A stretch of DNA of 64,000 nucleotides from Hyphomicrobium sp. CS1BSMeth3 (lineage in GTDB: Bacteria; Pseudomonadota; Alphaproteobacteria; Rhizobiales; Hyphomicrobiaceae), in the NCBI RefSeq assembly GCF_900117415.1, contig NZ_FPEI01000005.1, positions 434,001 to 498,000 on the forward strand, given 5' to 3'. Positions within the stretch are counted from its first letter, which is position 1; every line of letters starts with the position of its first letter. Below the pieces are notes generated by a model. That model worked only from the letters and a program-made list of their open reading frames with translations, had not been told where the DNA came from and did not search any database. The position numbers and the translations under genes are program-made. Positions 54,628-63,420 of the stretch are shown piece by piece.

Positions 54628-55130
54628 CGTCCCTTCCCGCCGCTGTCGCCCGGATCTGTCAGGCGGATCGTCCAGTCATTCGAGTTCTGTGTATCGACTT
54701 CGAAGAAGCCTGTCCGCTTGAACCCCCGCCGCATGCAGTCCTCGACGCCACGAATTGTAAAGACCTTGTCGGCCGTGCACATCATGTTGGTGCCGCCCCA
54801 CTCGCCGCCGCGGTCGTAGTCTACCGCATGCACGTAATAGAAGCGGCTGCCAAGCTTTCCCTTTAACAACGTCTCACAAGTCTGTGACGCGATGTTCCAC
54901 CAACCCTCGGTCGCCCATCCTTTCGGGTCCTGGTAGCCGATGGCGACGCCAATTCTGCTCGACGTTGCATTGCAGAGTTTCAAGTCTGCACGCGCGACGC
55001 TTGCGCCAAGCATGACGGTCAACACCGTGAGGCACGCGGTCGTTGCCGGTCGAGAACAAAATAAAGGCAATAGGCGACGCGCATCAGCAGGCTTCCGGCC
55101 GTGGTCGGCCCCTTCATGTGCATCGGTCAT
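54624..55130 (-). CDS. Exported DUF1036 protein
   Basis: 168 residues: signal-like segment (ACLTVLTVMLGASVARA, about 31-47) and a DUF1036 domain with LKLCNATSSRIGVAIGYQDPKGWATEGWWNI and FYYVHAVDYDRGGEWGG. Four to five Cys are present. Function of the domain is not known. It lies five bases after the glycerate kinase stop and overlaps pyk by four bases. The true start may lie nearer the signal peptide. Confidence 0.85.
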   Translation of the reverse strand: MTDAHEGADHGRKPADARRLLPLFCSRPATTACLTVLTVMLGASVARADLKLCNATSSRIGVAIGYQDPKGWATEGWWNIASQTCETLLKGKLGSRFYYVHAVDYDRGGEWGGTNMMCTADKVFTIRGVEDCMRRGFKRTGFFEVDTQNSNDWTIRLTDPGDSGGKGR

Positions 55131-55135
55131 GGGTG

Positions 55136-56464
55136 TCAGATCGGTTCGACGAGTATCGCGCGGAAATCATTGACGTTGGTATGTGTCGGCCCCGTGTGCA
55201 CGAGGTCGCCCAGCGCCTCGAACAAAGTCGTGGCATCGTTGTTATCGAGGGCCTTTCGGGCGTCCGCGTGGCACGCCTGGGCGCGCACCAGCGTATCCGG
55301 ACCGATAATCGCGCCTGCAGGGTCGTCGACACGGCCTTCGCCGCCATCAATGCCGTCCGTGTCCGCAGCAACGGCTGCGACGCCCGGCAGGCCATCGAGT
55401 GCACAGGCGAGTGCGAGCGCATATTCCTGGCTGCGTCCGCCGCGTCCGGCCCGGTTGCGTACAGTGACCTCCAGCTCGCCACCGCTGATGATCGCAAGCC
55501 GCCGGCCTTCCGCCTTGGCTTTTCGGGCGAGTTCGGCATGGGCAGCCGCGACGTCGCGCGCTTCACCCGTCACCTGGTCGCCCAAACTCAAAACCTCATA
55601 TCCGCGCGCCCGGGCGAGCGCTGCCGCCGCCTCCAGGGCTGCAACCGGCGTCGCGATGATCTGATAGCGGTCGCCGGCAAAGAGCGCGGCCCCTGGTTTC
55701 GGCGTCTCGTTGGCCGAGTTCTCGAGCGCGCGATAGACGCCATCAGGCACCGGCAGATCCAGCTCCGCCATGCGCGGCGATCGCCGTGCAATGACCGCGC
55801 AAGCATCCGCGAGCGTCGTCGGATCGGGCACTGTCGGTCCCGAGCCAATCGTCTCGGGATCGTCGCCCGGCACATCGGATATGGCGAGCGTGATGAATGT
55901 GCCGGCCTTGGCCGCTGCTGCGCGCAACCGCCCGCCCTTGATCCGCGAGAGATGGCGGCGCACCGCATTCATTTCGTGGATATCGGCGCCGGACTTGAGG
56001 AGGCCGCGCGTGAGCGCCGTCTTGGCCGCGAGATCGAGCCCGGCCGCAGGTGCTGCCCACAATGCTGAGGCCCCGCCCGACAGCAGAACGAGCACCGTAT
56101 CGTCAGGACCTGCCGACCGCGCCAGCTCGAGCGCACGCTCGGCAGCGGCGAGCGACGTTTCATCCGGTGTCGGATGGCGGCCTTCCAGGATTTCCAGGCA
56201 CTCGGGCTGGGTGCCGGCATAAGCCGCCGCATAGCCTTGCGGCGCCGTCGCGACGCCCGTCAGGCGATCGCCAATGCCTGCTGCCCGATAGTGCGCCTCG
56301 GCGACGGAGGCCATGGCAATCGCAGCCTTGCCGGCGCAGAGCACGATCAACCGCCCTTTGGCCGGCACAGGCGGCAAATGCGGCGCGAGGCAGGTCCGTG
56401 GATGGGCTGCCGCCACCGCCGCCTCGAACATCTCGAGCAGGAGCCCGCGCGCTTCGGCCGGCAT
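55136..56464 (-). CDS. Glycerate 2-kinase, DUF4147/MOFRL family
   Basis: 442 residues. N-terminal DUF4147 domain with IVLCAGKAAIAMASVAE and VLVLLSGGASALWAAPA, GADIHEMNAVRRHLSRIKGGRLR, and the C-terminal MOFRL domain (AIISGGELEVTV, RGGRSQEYALALA, DTDGIDGGEGRVDDPAGAI). It phosphorylates glycerate to 2-phosphoglycerate, which enolase and the pyruvate kinase encoded in this operon take to pyruvate. Symbol gckA/ttuD usage varies, so none is given. Confidence 0.93.
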   Translation of the reverse strand: MPAEARGLLLEMFEAAVAAAHPRTCLAPHLPPVPAKGRLIVLCAGKAAIAMASVAEAHYRAAGIGDRLTGVATAPQGYAAAYAGTQPECLEILEGRHPTPDETSLAAAERALELARSAGPDDTVLVLLSGGASALWAAPAAGLDLAAKTALTRGLLKSGADIHEMNAVRRHLSRIKGGRLRAAAAKAGTFITLAISDVPGDDPETIGSGPTVPDPTTLADACAVIARRSPRMAELDLPVPDGVYRALENSANETPKPGAALFAGDRYQIIATPVAALEAAAALARARGYEVLSLGDQVTGEARDVAAAHAELARKAKAEGRRLAIISGGELEVTVRNRAGRGGRSQEYALALACALDGLPGVAAVAADTDGIDGGEGRVDDPAGAIIGPDTLVRAQACHADARKALDNNDATTLFEALGDLVHTGPTHTNVNDFRAILVEPI

Positions 56465-56551
56465 GATCTGGGGAGCCCTCGAGCAGAAAAAGTTGTCGCC
56501 GCCATTACTTGCGGTCGGCGACAGCGATACGTCAAGCGCTGAAGACCTAAG

Positions 56552-58807
56552 CTAGAAGGCTGGCCCGAAGCGGTTGGAGCGTGGGAAACCCTTCGGCGCC
56601 GTACGGCCCGCCTGGGCGCGCTGCCCCACCCATTCCTTCAACTCGCTGCTCTCGAGCGTATACGTGCGCCCCGCGGAGTCGAGCCACGTCAGACCGGCCT
56701 TCTTCTCGAAGGGCCGGACATCCGAAAGCCCGCCATCCTTGAAACGCTGCAGGATGATGCCCTTGCCGCGCGTCATCTCGTTGATTTCTTCAAGGCTGAA
56801 GACGAGCATCCGGCGGTTCTCGCCGATGGTCGCGCACATGTTGGCGCTCGGCGGTACGGGCACGCAGACGCGCGCCTCTGCATCCGCATCGACATTGAGG
56901 ACCTGCTTGCCCTTGCGCGTCGAGGCCAGCACCTCGTCCTCGGGCACGATGAAGCCGTGCCCCGACGTGGCCGCCACAATGAGCTTGCGCCCCGGTTCGT
57001 GCACGAACATGTCGACGATCTCGTGGCTTTCCTCCAGATCGACCATCAGGCGCACGGGCTCGCCGTGGCCGCGCCCACCTGGAAGCTGGCTGCCTTCGAG
57101 CGTGAAGAACTTGCCGTTCGTCGTGAAAACCAGAAGCTTGTCCGTCGTCGAGGCGCGCACGGCCCGCTTGAGACCATCGCCGTGCTTGAAATCGAGCTTG
57201 GAGAGATCCTCCGGGTGGCCCTTCAGAGCGCGGATCCAGCCCTTCTCCGAGAGAATGACTGTGATCGGCTCCTTCTCGATGAGGGCCTGATCCAGATCGA
57301 CCTCGATGGCCGGCGCGTCGGCAAGCTCCGTGCGACGGCGGCCGAGCTCGGTCTTTTTGGAATAGGTCTCGCGGATGGCCTTGATCTCGGTGCTGATCCG
57401 CTCCCACTGCAGGTCTTCGGACTTCAGCAGCGCCTGCAAATCGCGCATCTCGCCCGTGAGCTTGGCGTGCTCGGCCTTGATCTCCTGCTCCTCGAGCTTG
57501 GACAGCGACCGCAAGCGCAGGTTCAGGATGGCTTCGGCCTGCACATCCGTGAGCTTGAACTTGGCGATCAGCTTCGCCTTGGGCTCATCCTCGAAACGGA
57601 TGATGCGGATGACCTCATCGATATTGAGGTACGCAATCAGATAACCGTCGAGCACCTCGAGGCGGTGCCTGATCTTGGCGAGGCGATGCTCCGAGCGCCG
57701 GACCAGCACCTCCTGGCGGTGCTCCAGCCAGTGCTTGAGCACATCGCGCAGCGACAGAACGGCCGGGATCTGGCCCGCCGTCAGCACGTTCATGTTGAGC
57801 CCGAAGCGGGTTTCCAGCTCCGTGACGCGGAACAGGCTCTCCATGAGCACGAGCGGATCGACCGTGCGGCTCTTCGGCTCCAGGATCAGGCGGACGACCT
57901 CGGCGCTCTCGTCGCGCACGTCGCCGAGCAGTGGCAGCTTCTTCGCCTGCATGAGCTCGGCGATTTTTTCGACGAGCCGCGCCTTCTGCACCTGATAGGG
58001 GATCTCGGTGACGACGATCTGATAGCCGCCGCGACCGGTATCTTCCTTCTCCCAGCGCGCGCGCAGGCGGAAGCCGCCACGGCCCGTGCGGTAGGTCTCG
58101 ATGATGCTGTCACGCGGCTCGACGAGGATGCCGCCGGTCGGGAAATCCGGCGCCGGAATGAAATCGACGAGCTTCTCGACGGTCGCGTTCGGGTGCTTGA
58201 TGAGATGCAGCAGCGCCGCGCATAGCTCGTCGACATTGTGCGGCGGGATGTTCGTCGCCATGCCGACGGCAATGCCCGACGAGCCGTTCGCCAGCAGATT
58301 CGGGAAATTGGCCGGGAGGACGACCGGCTCCTTGTTGGTGCCGTCGTAGGTCGCCCGGAAGTCGATCGTGTCCTCGTCGATGCCGTCGAGGAGCGCCTCG
58401 GCGACGTGCGTCAGGCGGCTCTCCGTGTACCGCATGGCCGCCGGGTTATCGCCGTCGATATTACCGAAATTGCCCTGGCCATCGACGAGCGGGTAGCGGA
58501 CGGCGAAGTCCTGGGCGAGGCGCACGAGCGCGTCGTAGATGGCCTGGTCGCCGTGCGGGTGGAAGTTACCCATCACCTCGCCGACGATCTTCGCGCACTT
58601 CTTGAAGCCGCCCGCGGGATCGAGCTTCAGCTCGCGCATGGCGTAGAGAATGCGCCGGTGGACCGGCTTCAGGCCGTCGCGCACGTCGGGCAGCGCCCGG
58701 TGCAGGATCGTAGACAGCGCGTAGGTCAGATAGCGCTCTTCCAGCGCCTCGCGCAGATTGACGGGTTCAATGGGGCCCGGGCCGGGCAGAATCGGTCTGT
58801 CGCTCAT
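56552..58807 (-). CDS. parC: DNA topoisomerase IV subunit A
   Basis: The start [34 protein letters not shown] lies 69 bases after a first in-frame ATG and fits family N-termini. Catalytic Tyr128 is in [10 protein letters not shown], and the quinolone-determining loop reads [14 protein letters not shown] (80-94), with Gln where E. coli ParC has Ser80. The ParC assignment rather than GyrA comes from the overall length of 751 and the lack of the GyrA box QRRGGKG. It decatenates chromosomes with ParE. Confidence 0.94.
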   Translation of the reverse strand: MSDRPILPGPGPIEPVNLREALEERYLTYALSTILHRALPDVRDGLKPVHRRILYAMRELKLDPAGGFKKCAKIVGEVMGNFHPHGDQAIYDALVRLAQDFAVRYPLVDGQGNFGNIDGDNPAAMRYTESRLTHVAEALLDGIDEDTIDFRATYDGTNKEPVVLPANFPNLLANGSSGIAVGMATNIPPHNVDELCAALLHLIKHPNATVEKLVDFIPAPDFPTGGILVEPRDSIIETYRTGRGGFRLRARWEKEDTGRGGYQIVVTEIPYQVQKARLVEKIAELMQAKKLPLLGDVRDESAEVVRLILEPKSRTVDPLVLMESLFRVTELETRFGLNMNVLTAGQIPAVLSLRDVLKHWLEHRQEVLVRRSEHRLAKIRHRLEVLDGYLIAYLNIDEVIRIIRFEDEPKAKLIAKFKLTDVQAEAILNLRLRSLSKLEEQEIKAEHAKLTGEMRDLQALLKSEDLQWERISTEIKAIRETYSKKTELGRRRTELADAPAIEVDLDQALIEKEPITVILSEKGWIRALKGHPEDLSKLDFKHGDGLKRAVRASTTDKLLVFTTNGKFFTLEGSQLPGGRGHGEPVRLMVDLEESHEIVDMFVHEPGRKLIVAATSGHGFIVPEDEVLASTRKGKQVLNVDADAEARVCVPVPPSANMCATIGENRRMLVFSLEEINEMTRGKGIILQRFKDGGLSDVRPFEKKAGLTWLDSAGRTYTLESSELKEWVGQRAQAGRTAPKGFPRSNRFGPAF

Positions 58808-59006
58808 GGCCTGGGGATTAACGCGCCGGCCAGCGGCTCTCAAGTGCCCGTGGCGCCACAGAGGCCCCAATCGCACAGCCTGTAACGCTCGGCCGTCTCA
58901 TGCCTGCAACGCCCGGTGGAAATTTCGCTGCAGGCGGCGGGCAGACCGTGGATTGTCCACAACCTGCGCTAAACTCTCGCAAATCACCCCACGACACGAG
59001 GCCGCC

Positions 59007-59873
59007 TTGTCGCCGCTGCCGACCGATGCCCCTATCCTGCCGCTGAGCCAGACGGTCTCGGCGCAGCGTTCGGGTGATGCGCCGGCATTGGTAGCTGCCC
59101 TGGAGCGCTGCCGCGCCGAGGACGGCGCCTTCGCCTACAGTGCTGGTCAGGAGATCGGGACCTTCCGCATTGAAGCCCGGACGCTCAATGAGCTGGCGCA
59201 GCGCCTGGCGGGTGTCACCGCCGCGGCTGCCGTCGCGCTCGGGACCGGTCCGATCGCTATCCAGCCCTGCTGGACGCCCGGCCGGCTTGCCGAGGCCGAG
59301 CACCGACTCGGCAGCGCCGATAGCGGCACCGGGGACTTCGCGGTCGTGCGCCTGCGGATCGTCCCCCGGCGCTCGGGAGAGGGCAACATCTTCGAGACCG
59401 AATTTGCCGGCCCACCCGAGATCGATGCCCTCAATGCCGCCGTGGCGCGCGGCGTGGCGCGTGCCTCTGCCGAGGGCGTGGAGGGCGAAGGCCGGATCAT
59501 CGACACGCGCGTCGTCTTCATCGACGGCGCCTTCCATCCCAAACGCTCGACGCCGAGCGGCTTCGAGGAAGCTGCCGTCTCGGCCATGCGGGCTGCCTGC
59601 CGGACGGCAGGCTTGCGGCGACTCGAGCCGCTGATGGAGATCGAGATCATGGCGGAGCGGGATCATGTTCTGCCCGTCGTCAACGATCTTGCCACGCGCG
59701 GCGGCAGCGAGCTGCGCCGACGGCTCGCGCAGAAAGGTGTGGCAATCGCCGCCGAGCTGCCGCTCCGCGCCTTCCTCACCTACGAGGGCGATCTCGCCGC
59801 GCTGACCCAAGCCCGCGCGAAGATCATCGGCGAGCCGCAACTCGCCCGCTGGGCCGAGGTCCGCCGCCGCTAG
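59007..59873 (+). CDS. EF-G-like protein lacking the GTPase domain
   Basis: 288 residues from a TTG start with GAGG five bases upstream; no in-frame ATG is earlier except in DNA antisense to parC. The order matches EF-G domains III to V: PALVAALERCRAEDGAFAYSAGQEIGTFRIEARTLNELAQRL (III); DFAVVRLRIVPRRSGEGNIFETEFAGPPEIDALNAAVARGV and VVFIDGAFHPKRSTPSGFEEAAVSAMRAACRTAGLRRLEPLMEIEIMAERD (IV); DLATRGGSELRRRLAQ...AAELPLRAFLTYEGDLAALTQARA (V). G-domain motifs are absent. Divergent from parC by 200 bp. It may act on ribosomes or be a repurposed fold; function unknown. Confidence 0.75.
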   Translation: MSPLPTDAPILPLSQTVSAQRSGDAPALVAALERCRAEDGAFAYSAGQEIGTFRIEARTLNELAQRLAGVTAAAAVALGTGPIAIQPCWTPGRLAEAEHRLGSADSGTGDFAVVRLRIVPRRSGEGNIFETEFAGPPEIDALNAAVARGVARASAEGVEGEGRIIDTRVVFIDGAFHPKRSTPSGFEEAAVSAMRAACRTAGLRRLEPLMEIEIMAERDHVLPVVNDLATRGGSELRRRLAQKGVAIAAELPLRAFLTYEGDLAALTQARAKIIGEPQLARWAEVRRR

Positions 59874-59899
59874 CGGACAAGCGCCACGTCCCCCTTCGC

Positions 59900-59942
59900 C
59901 CTTAACCATGCGGGCAGCTATGCGCTCACGTCATGGTTAAGG
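59900..59942. promoter_or_regulatory. Inverted repeat with TTAACCAT half-sites
   Basis: An 11-bp perfect inverted repeat, CCTTAACCATG (59900-59910) and CATGGTTAAGG (59932-59942), with a 21-base spacer. Each arm contains TTAACCAT, the described CtrA half-site in alphaproteobacteria. It sits directly before a tiny open frame and about 95 bp before the first binding-protein gene. Confidence 0.5.
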
Positions 59943-59952
59943 AGCGCTCATC

Positions 59953-59988
59953 ATGAAGAGATTGTTCACGAAATTCTTCTTCCACTAA
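59953..59988 (+). CDS. Possible 11-residue peptide, leader-like
   Basis: ATG at 59953, preceded by AAGGAG at ten bases, reads MKRLFTKFFFH and stops with TAA. It has a Phe-rich run (three consecutive) and basic start. It ends 48 bases before the first ABC-transporter binding-protein gene. Could be a leader peptide or a chance frame; the ribosome-binding site and position favour translation. Confidence 0.35.
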   Translation: MKRLFTKFFFH

Positions 59989-60036
59989 CCCGCACGTCCG
60001 CTGGAGGCAGTCGGTGGGGCGGAAAGCGAGGGGTCA

Positions 60037-61617
60037 ATGAAGCGCGGTGTAATCTCCATTGCGGCGGCTCTTGCCATGGCCGCGCTTGCTGTGCCTGCGG
60101 AAGCCAAGACCTTCCGCTTTGCTTTCCAGGGCGATCTCAACGCGCTCGATCCCTATGCGCTGAACGAGACTTTCACACTCGGCACGATCGGCAATGCCAT
60201 GGAGGGCCTCGTCACGCGCGACAAGGACCTCAAGATCGTCCCCGCGCTCGCCGAACGCTGGGAGATCGTCGAGCCGACCCGCTGGCGCTTTCATCTGCGC
60301 AAGGGCGTGAAATTCCACAGCGGCGAGGACTTCACCGCCGACGACGTGCTCTTCTCGCTCGAGCGGGCGCTCTCGCCGGAATCGAACATCCGCACGCGCT
60401 TTGCGGCCAAGCTGAAGGCCGAGAAGGTCGACGCTCACACGGTCGACTTCGTTCTTGCCGTGCCGAACCCGATCCTGCACGCGGAGTGGGATTCCTGGTT
60501 CATGATGTCGAAGTCCTGGGCCGAAGCGAATGGCGCCCTCAAGGTCCAGAGCAAGAGCAATCAGCTAAGCCCCTTCGCGCTCAAGGCCAACGGCACCGGC
60601 CCGTTCATCGTCGAGAGCCACGAGCCCGGCGTGAAGACGATCTTCAAGCCGAATCCCAACTGGTGGGGTAAGCCCGAGCACAACCTCACCCAGGTCGTCT
60701 TCCAGACCATCAAGTCCGATGCAACGCGCGTCGCGGCCCTTCTTTCGGGCGAGGTCGACATGATCGATCCCGTGCCCGTGCAGGACATTCCGCGCGTACA
60801 GGCAAGCGCCAACACCGTCGTGCTCACGGGACCCGAGCTGCGCACCATCTTCCTCAATATGGATCAGGCGCGCGACGAGCTTCTCTATTCGGATGTGAAG
60901 GGCAAGAACCCCTTCAAGGACGCCCGCGTACGCAAGGCCTTCTATCAGGCCATCGATATCGACGCGATCCAGAAGCGCATCATGCGCGGCCACGCAGCGC
61001 CGACGGCGCTGCTCATTTATCCGCCGCTCTTCTCGCGCTCGGCCGAATTCAAGCGGCACCCCTATGATCCGGCTACTGCGAAGAAGCTACTCGCCGAAGC
61101 GGGTTATCCCAACGGCTTTGCCCTCGAGATGGATTGTCCGAACGATCGCTACGTCAATGACGAGGCAATCTGCCAGGCCGTCGTCGCCATGCTCGCGCGC
61201 ATCGGCATCAAAGCGAAGCTCAATGCCATGCCAAAGGCGCGCTACTTCGACAAGGTCGGCGCGCCGCAGAAGTACGACAGCTCATTCAACCTGCTCGGCT
61301 GGACGGCGAGCTCCCTCGACGGCCTCAATATCCTGCGCTCCGTTGCCGGCTGCCGGGATGCCGACGGCAAGGGCGCGACAGCCAACTTCGGCGGCTATTG
61401 CAATCCGGTTGTCGATGAGCTCGCTGGTGCGATTGCCGTCGAGAACGACGTCCAAAAGCGTGACCTGATGCTCGCCAAGGCATTCCACCACATCCATGAC
61501 GAGGTCGGAATGATCCCCCTCCATCAGCAGGCGCTGAGCTGGGGCGTCTCCAAGAAGGTCAGCATGGTGCAGCGCGCCGACAACCGCATCCTCTTCTATT
61601 GGGTGCGGATGCAATAG
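60037..61617 (+). CDS. Peptide/nickel-type ABC transporter substrate-binding protein, copy 1
   Basis: 526 residues; start MKRGVISIAAALAMAALAVPAEAK with GAGGGG upstream, giving a clear signal peptide. Family-5 solute-binding motifs include FAFQGDLNALDPYALNETF, WRFHLRKGVKFHSGEDFTADDVLFSLERAL, GTGPFIVESHEPGVKTIFKPNPNWWGKP and YPNGFALEMDCPNDRYVNDEAICQAV. It delivers an oligopeptide, dipeptide or similar ligand to an ABC permease, whose first gene begins at 63421. A near-duplicate follows at 61773. Confidence 0.94.
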   Translation: MKRGVISIAAALAMAALAVPAEAKTFRFAFQGDLNALDPYALNETFTLGTIGNAMEGLVTRDKDLKIVPALAERWEIVEPTRWRFHLRKGVKFHSGEDFTADDVLFSLERALSPESNIRTRFAAKLKAEKVDAHTVDFVLAVPNPILHAEWDSWFMMSKSWAEANGALKVQSKSNQLSPFALKANGTGPFIVESHEPGVKTIFKPNPNWWGKPEHNLTQVVFQTIKSDATRVAALLSGEVDMIDPVPVQDIPRVQASANTVVLTGPELRTIFLNMDQARDELLYSDVKGKNPFKDARVRKAFYQAIDIDAIQKRIMRGHAAPTALLIYPPLFSRSAEFKRHPYDPATAKKLLAEAGYPNGFALEMDCPNDRYVNDEAICQAVVAMLARIGIKAKLNAMPKARYFDKVGAPQKYDSSFNLLGWTASSLDGLNILRSVAGCRDADGKGATANFGGYCNPVVDELAGAIAVENDVQKRDLMLAKAFHHIHDEVGMIPLHQQALSWGVSKKVSMVQRADNRILFYWVRMQ

Positions 61618-61687
61618 CGGCTCCTCGGCCCCATCCACCTTAGGACCAGCTAGACCGCCGGCTCGGGATACGACAGTATCAATGCAG

Positions 61688-61724
61688 GCCGGCATGGCAC
61701 GCGAAGGACGCGCGCCATGCCGGC
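61688..61724 (+). terminator. Hairpin between the two binding-protein genes
   Basis: An 11-bp perfect stem, GCCGGCATGGC (61688-61698) and GCCATGCCGGC (61714-61724), with a 15-base loop that can itself pair GCG and CGC. It lacks a U tract, so mRNA stabilisation or attenuation is as likely as termination. Confidence 0.5.
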
Positions 61725-61772
61725 AGCCTTACTTATGCTCATCCTGCATCGAGCCGTCGGGAGTAGAGTTCC

Positions 61773-63351
61773 ATGAAGCTGCGCATCATGACATTGGCTG
61801 CGGCTCTTGCCGCTGCCATGCTCACCGCACCTGCTGAAGCCAAGACATTCCGATATGCCTTCCAGGGCGACCTCAACGCCCTCGACCCGTACACGCTGAA
61901 CGAAACCTTCACGCTCGGTGCCCTCGGCAATGTCATGGAGGGGCTTACGAAGCGCGACAAGGATCTGAAGATCATCCCGGGCCTCGCCGAACGCTGGGAG
62001 ATCGTCGAGCCGACGCGATGGCGCTTCTATCTGCGCAAGGGCGTGAAGTTCCACAACGGCGAGGACCTTCACCGCCGACGACGTCCTCTTTTCCGCCGAG
62101 CGCGCGCTCTCGCCAGAATCGAACATCAAGAGCCGCATCGCCGCTGGCACAAAGCTCGTGAAGGTCGACGATCACACGGTCGATTTCATCACGACCGCGC
62201 CGAACCCGATCCTGCACTACGAGTGGGATACCTGGTACATCTTCTCCAAGAAGTGGTCCGAGGCGAATGGCGCGACCAAGGTCCAGACCAGCTCGAGCCA
62301 GCTCAGCCCCTTCACGCTCAAGGCCAACGGCACCGGCCCCTTCATCGTCGAGAGCCACCAGCCCGGCGTGAAGACCGTCTTCAAGCCGAACCCGAACTGG
62401 TGGGGCAAGCCCGAGCACAATCTCACCGAGGTCATCTTCCAGACCATCAAGTCCGACGCGACCCGCGTCGCCGCCTTGCTCTCGGGCGAAATCGACATGA
62501 TGGACCCGGTCCCGGTTCAGGACATTGCCCGCATCAAGGCCAATGCCGGCACCGACGTGCTGACGGGCCCGGAGTTGCGCACGATCTTCCTCAACATGGA
62601 CTCGCTGCGCGACGAGCTGCTCTACTCGGACGTGAAGGGTAAGAACCCCTTCAAGGACGCCCGCGTGCGCAAGGCCTTCTATCAGGCCATCGATATCGAC
62701 GCGATCCACTCGCGCGTCATGCGCGGCAACTCGGCCAACTCGGCCCTGCTGATCTCGCCGCTGCTGTTCTCGCGGGCCGCCGAGTTCAAGCGCCACCCCT
62801 ATGATCCCGATGCCGCGAAGAAGCTTCTTGCGGAAGCCGGCTACCCGAACGGCTTCGGCGTCGAGATGGACTGCCCGAACGACCGCTACGTGAACGACGA
62901 GGCGATCTGCCAGGCCGTCGTCGCCATGCTTGCGCGCATCGGTATCAAAGCAAAGCTCAATGCCATGCCGAAGGCCAAGTACTTCGAGAAGGCGGGCGCG
63001 ACGCAGAAGTACGACAGCTCGTTCAACCTGCTCGGCTGGACGCCCGGCTCGTTCGACAGTCACAACGTGCTGCTGAACATCACCGGCTGTCGCGATGACA
63101 AGGGCGCCGGCTCCTTCAACTACGGCGGCTACTGCAATCCCAAGGTCGACGAGCTCGCCAGGCAGATCCTCGTCGAGAACGACGCGACGAAGCGCGACGA
63201 CCTGATCGCCCAGGCCTTCCGCATCGTGCATGAGGAAGCCGGTATCATTCCGCTCCACCAGCAGGCGCTGAACTGGGGCGTCTCGAAGAAGGTCAAGATC
63301 GTCCAGCGCGCCGACAATCAGATCCTCTTCTACTGGGCGCAAAAGGAATAG
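61773..63351 (+). pseudogene. Substrate-binding protein copy 2, one-base frameshift
   Basis: From ATG 61773 (GGGAG upstream) the frame encodes a signal peptide and matches copy 1 until KGVKFHNGED; then CC instead of C at 62066-62067 shifts it, and the original frame resumes as FTADDVLFSAERALSPESNIKSR through to stop 63351. With one C removed the product is 525 residues, against 526 for copy 1, aligned along the whole length. It is either a real frameshift (inactive copy) or a sequencing error. Tandem duplication of the gene beside it explains two receptors for one transporter. Confidence 0.85.
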
Positions 63352-63366
63352 CGCTTCACAATCTCG

Positions 63367-63394
63367 GACGGGGCGGACAACTGTCCGCCCCGTC
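63367..63394 (+). terminator. Intercistronic hairpin before the permease gene
   Basis: A perfect 13-bp stem, GACGGGGCGGACA (63367-63379) and TGTCCGCCCCGTC (63382-63394), separated by only two bases (AC; the true loop will open wider). It lies 16 bases after the binding-protein stop and 26 before the permease ATG, a typical place for partial termination or mRNA protection favouring high binding-protein levels. Confidence 0.6.
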
Positions 63395-63420
63395 TTGGTT
63401 TCAATGACCGAACGGCGCTG

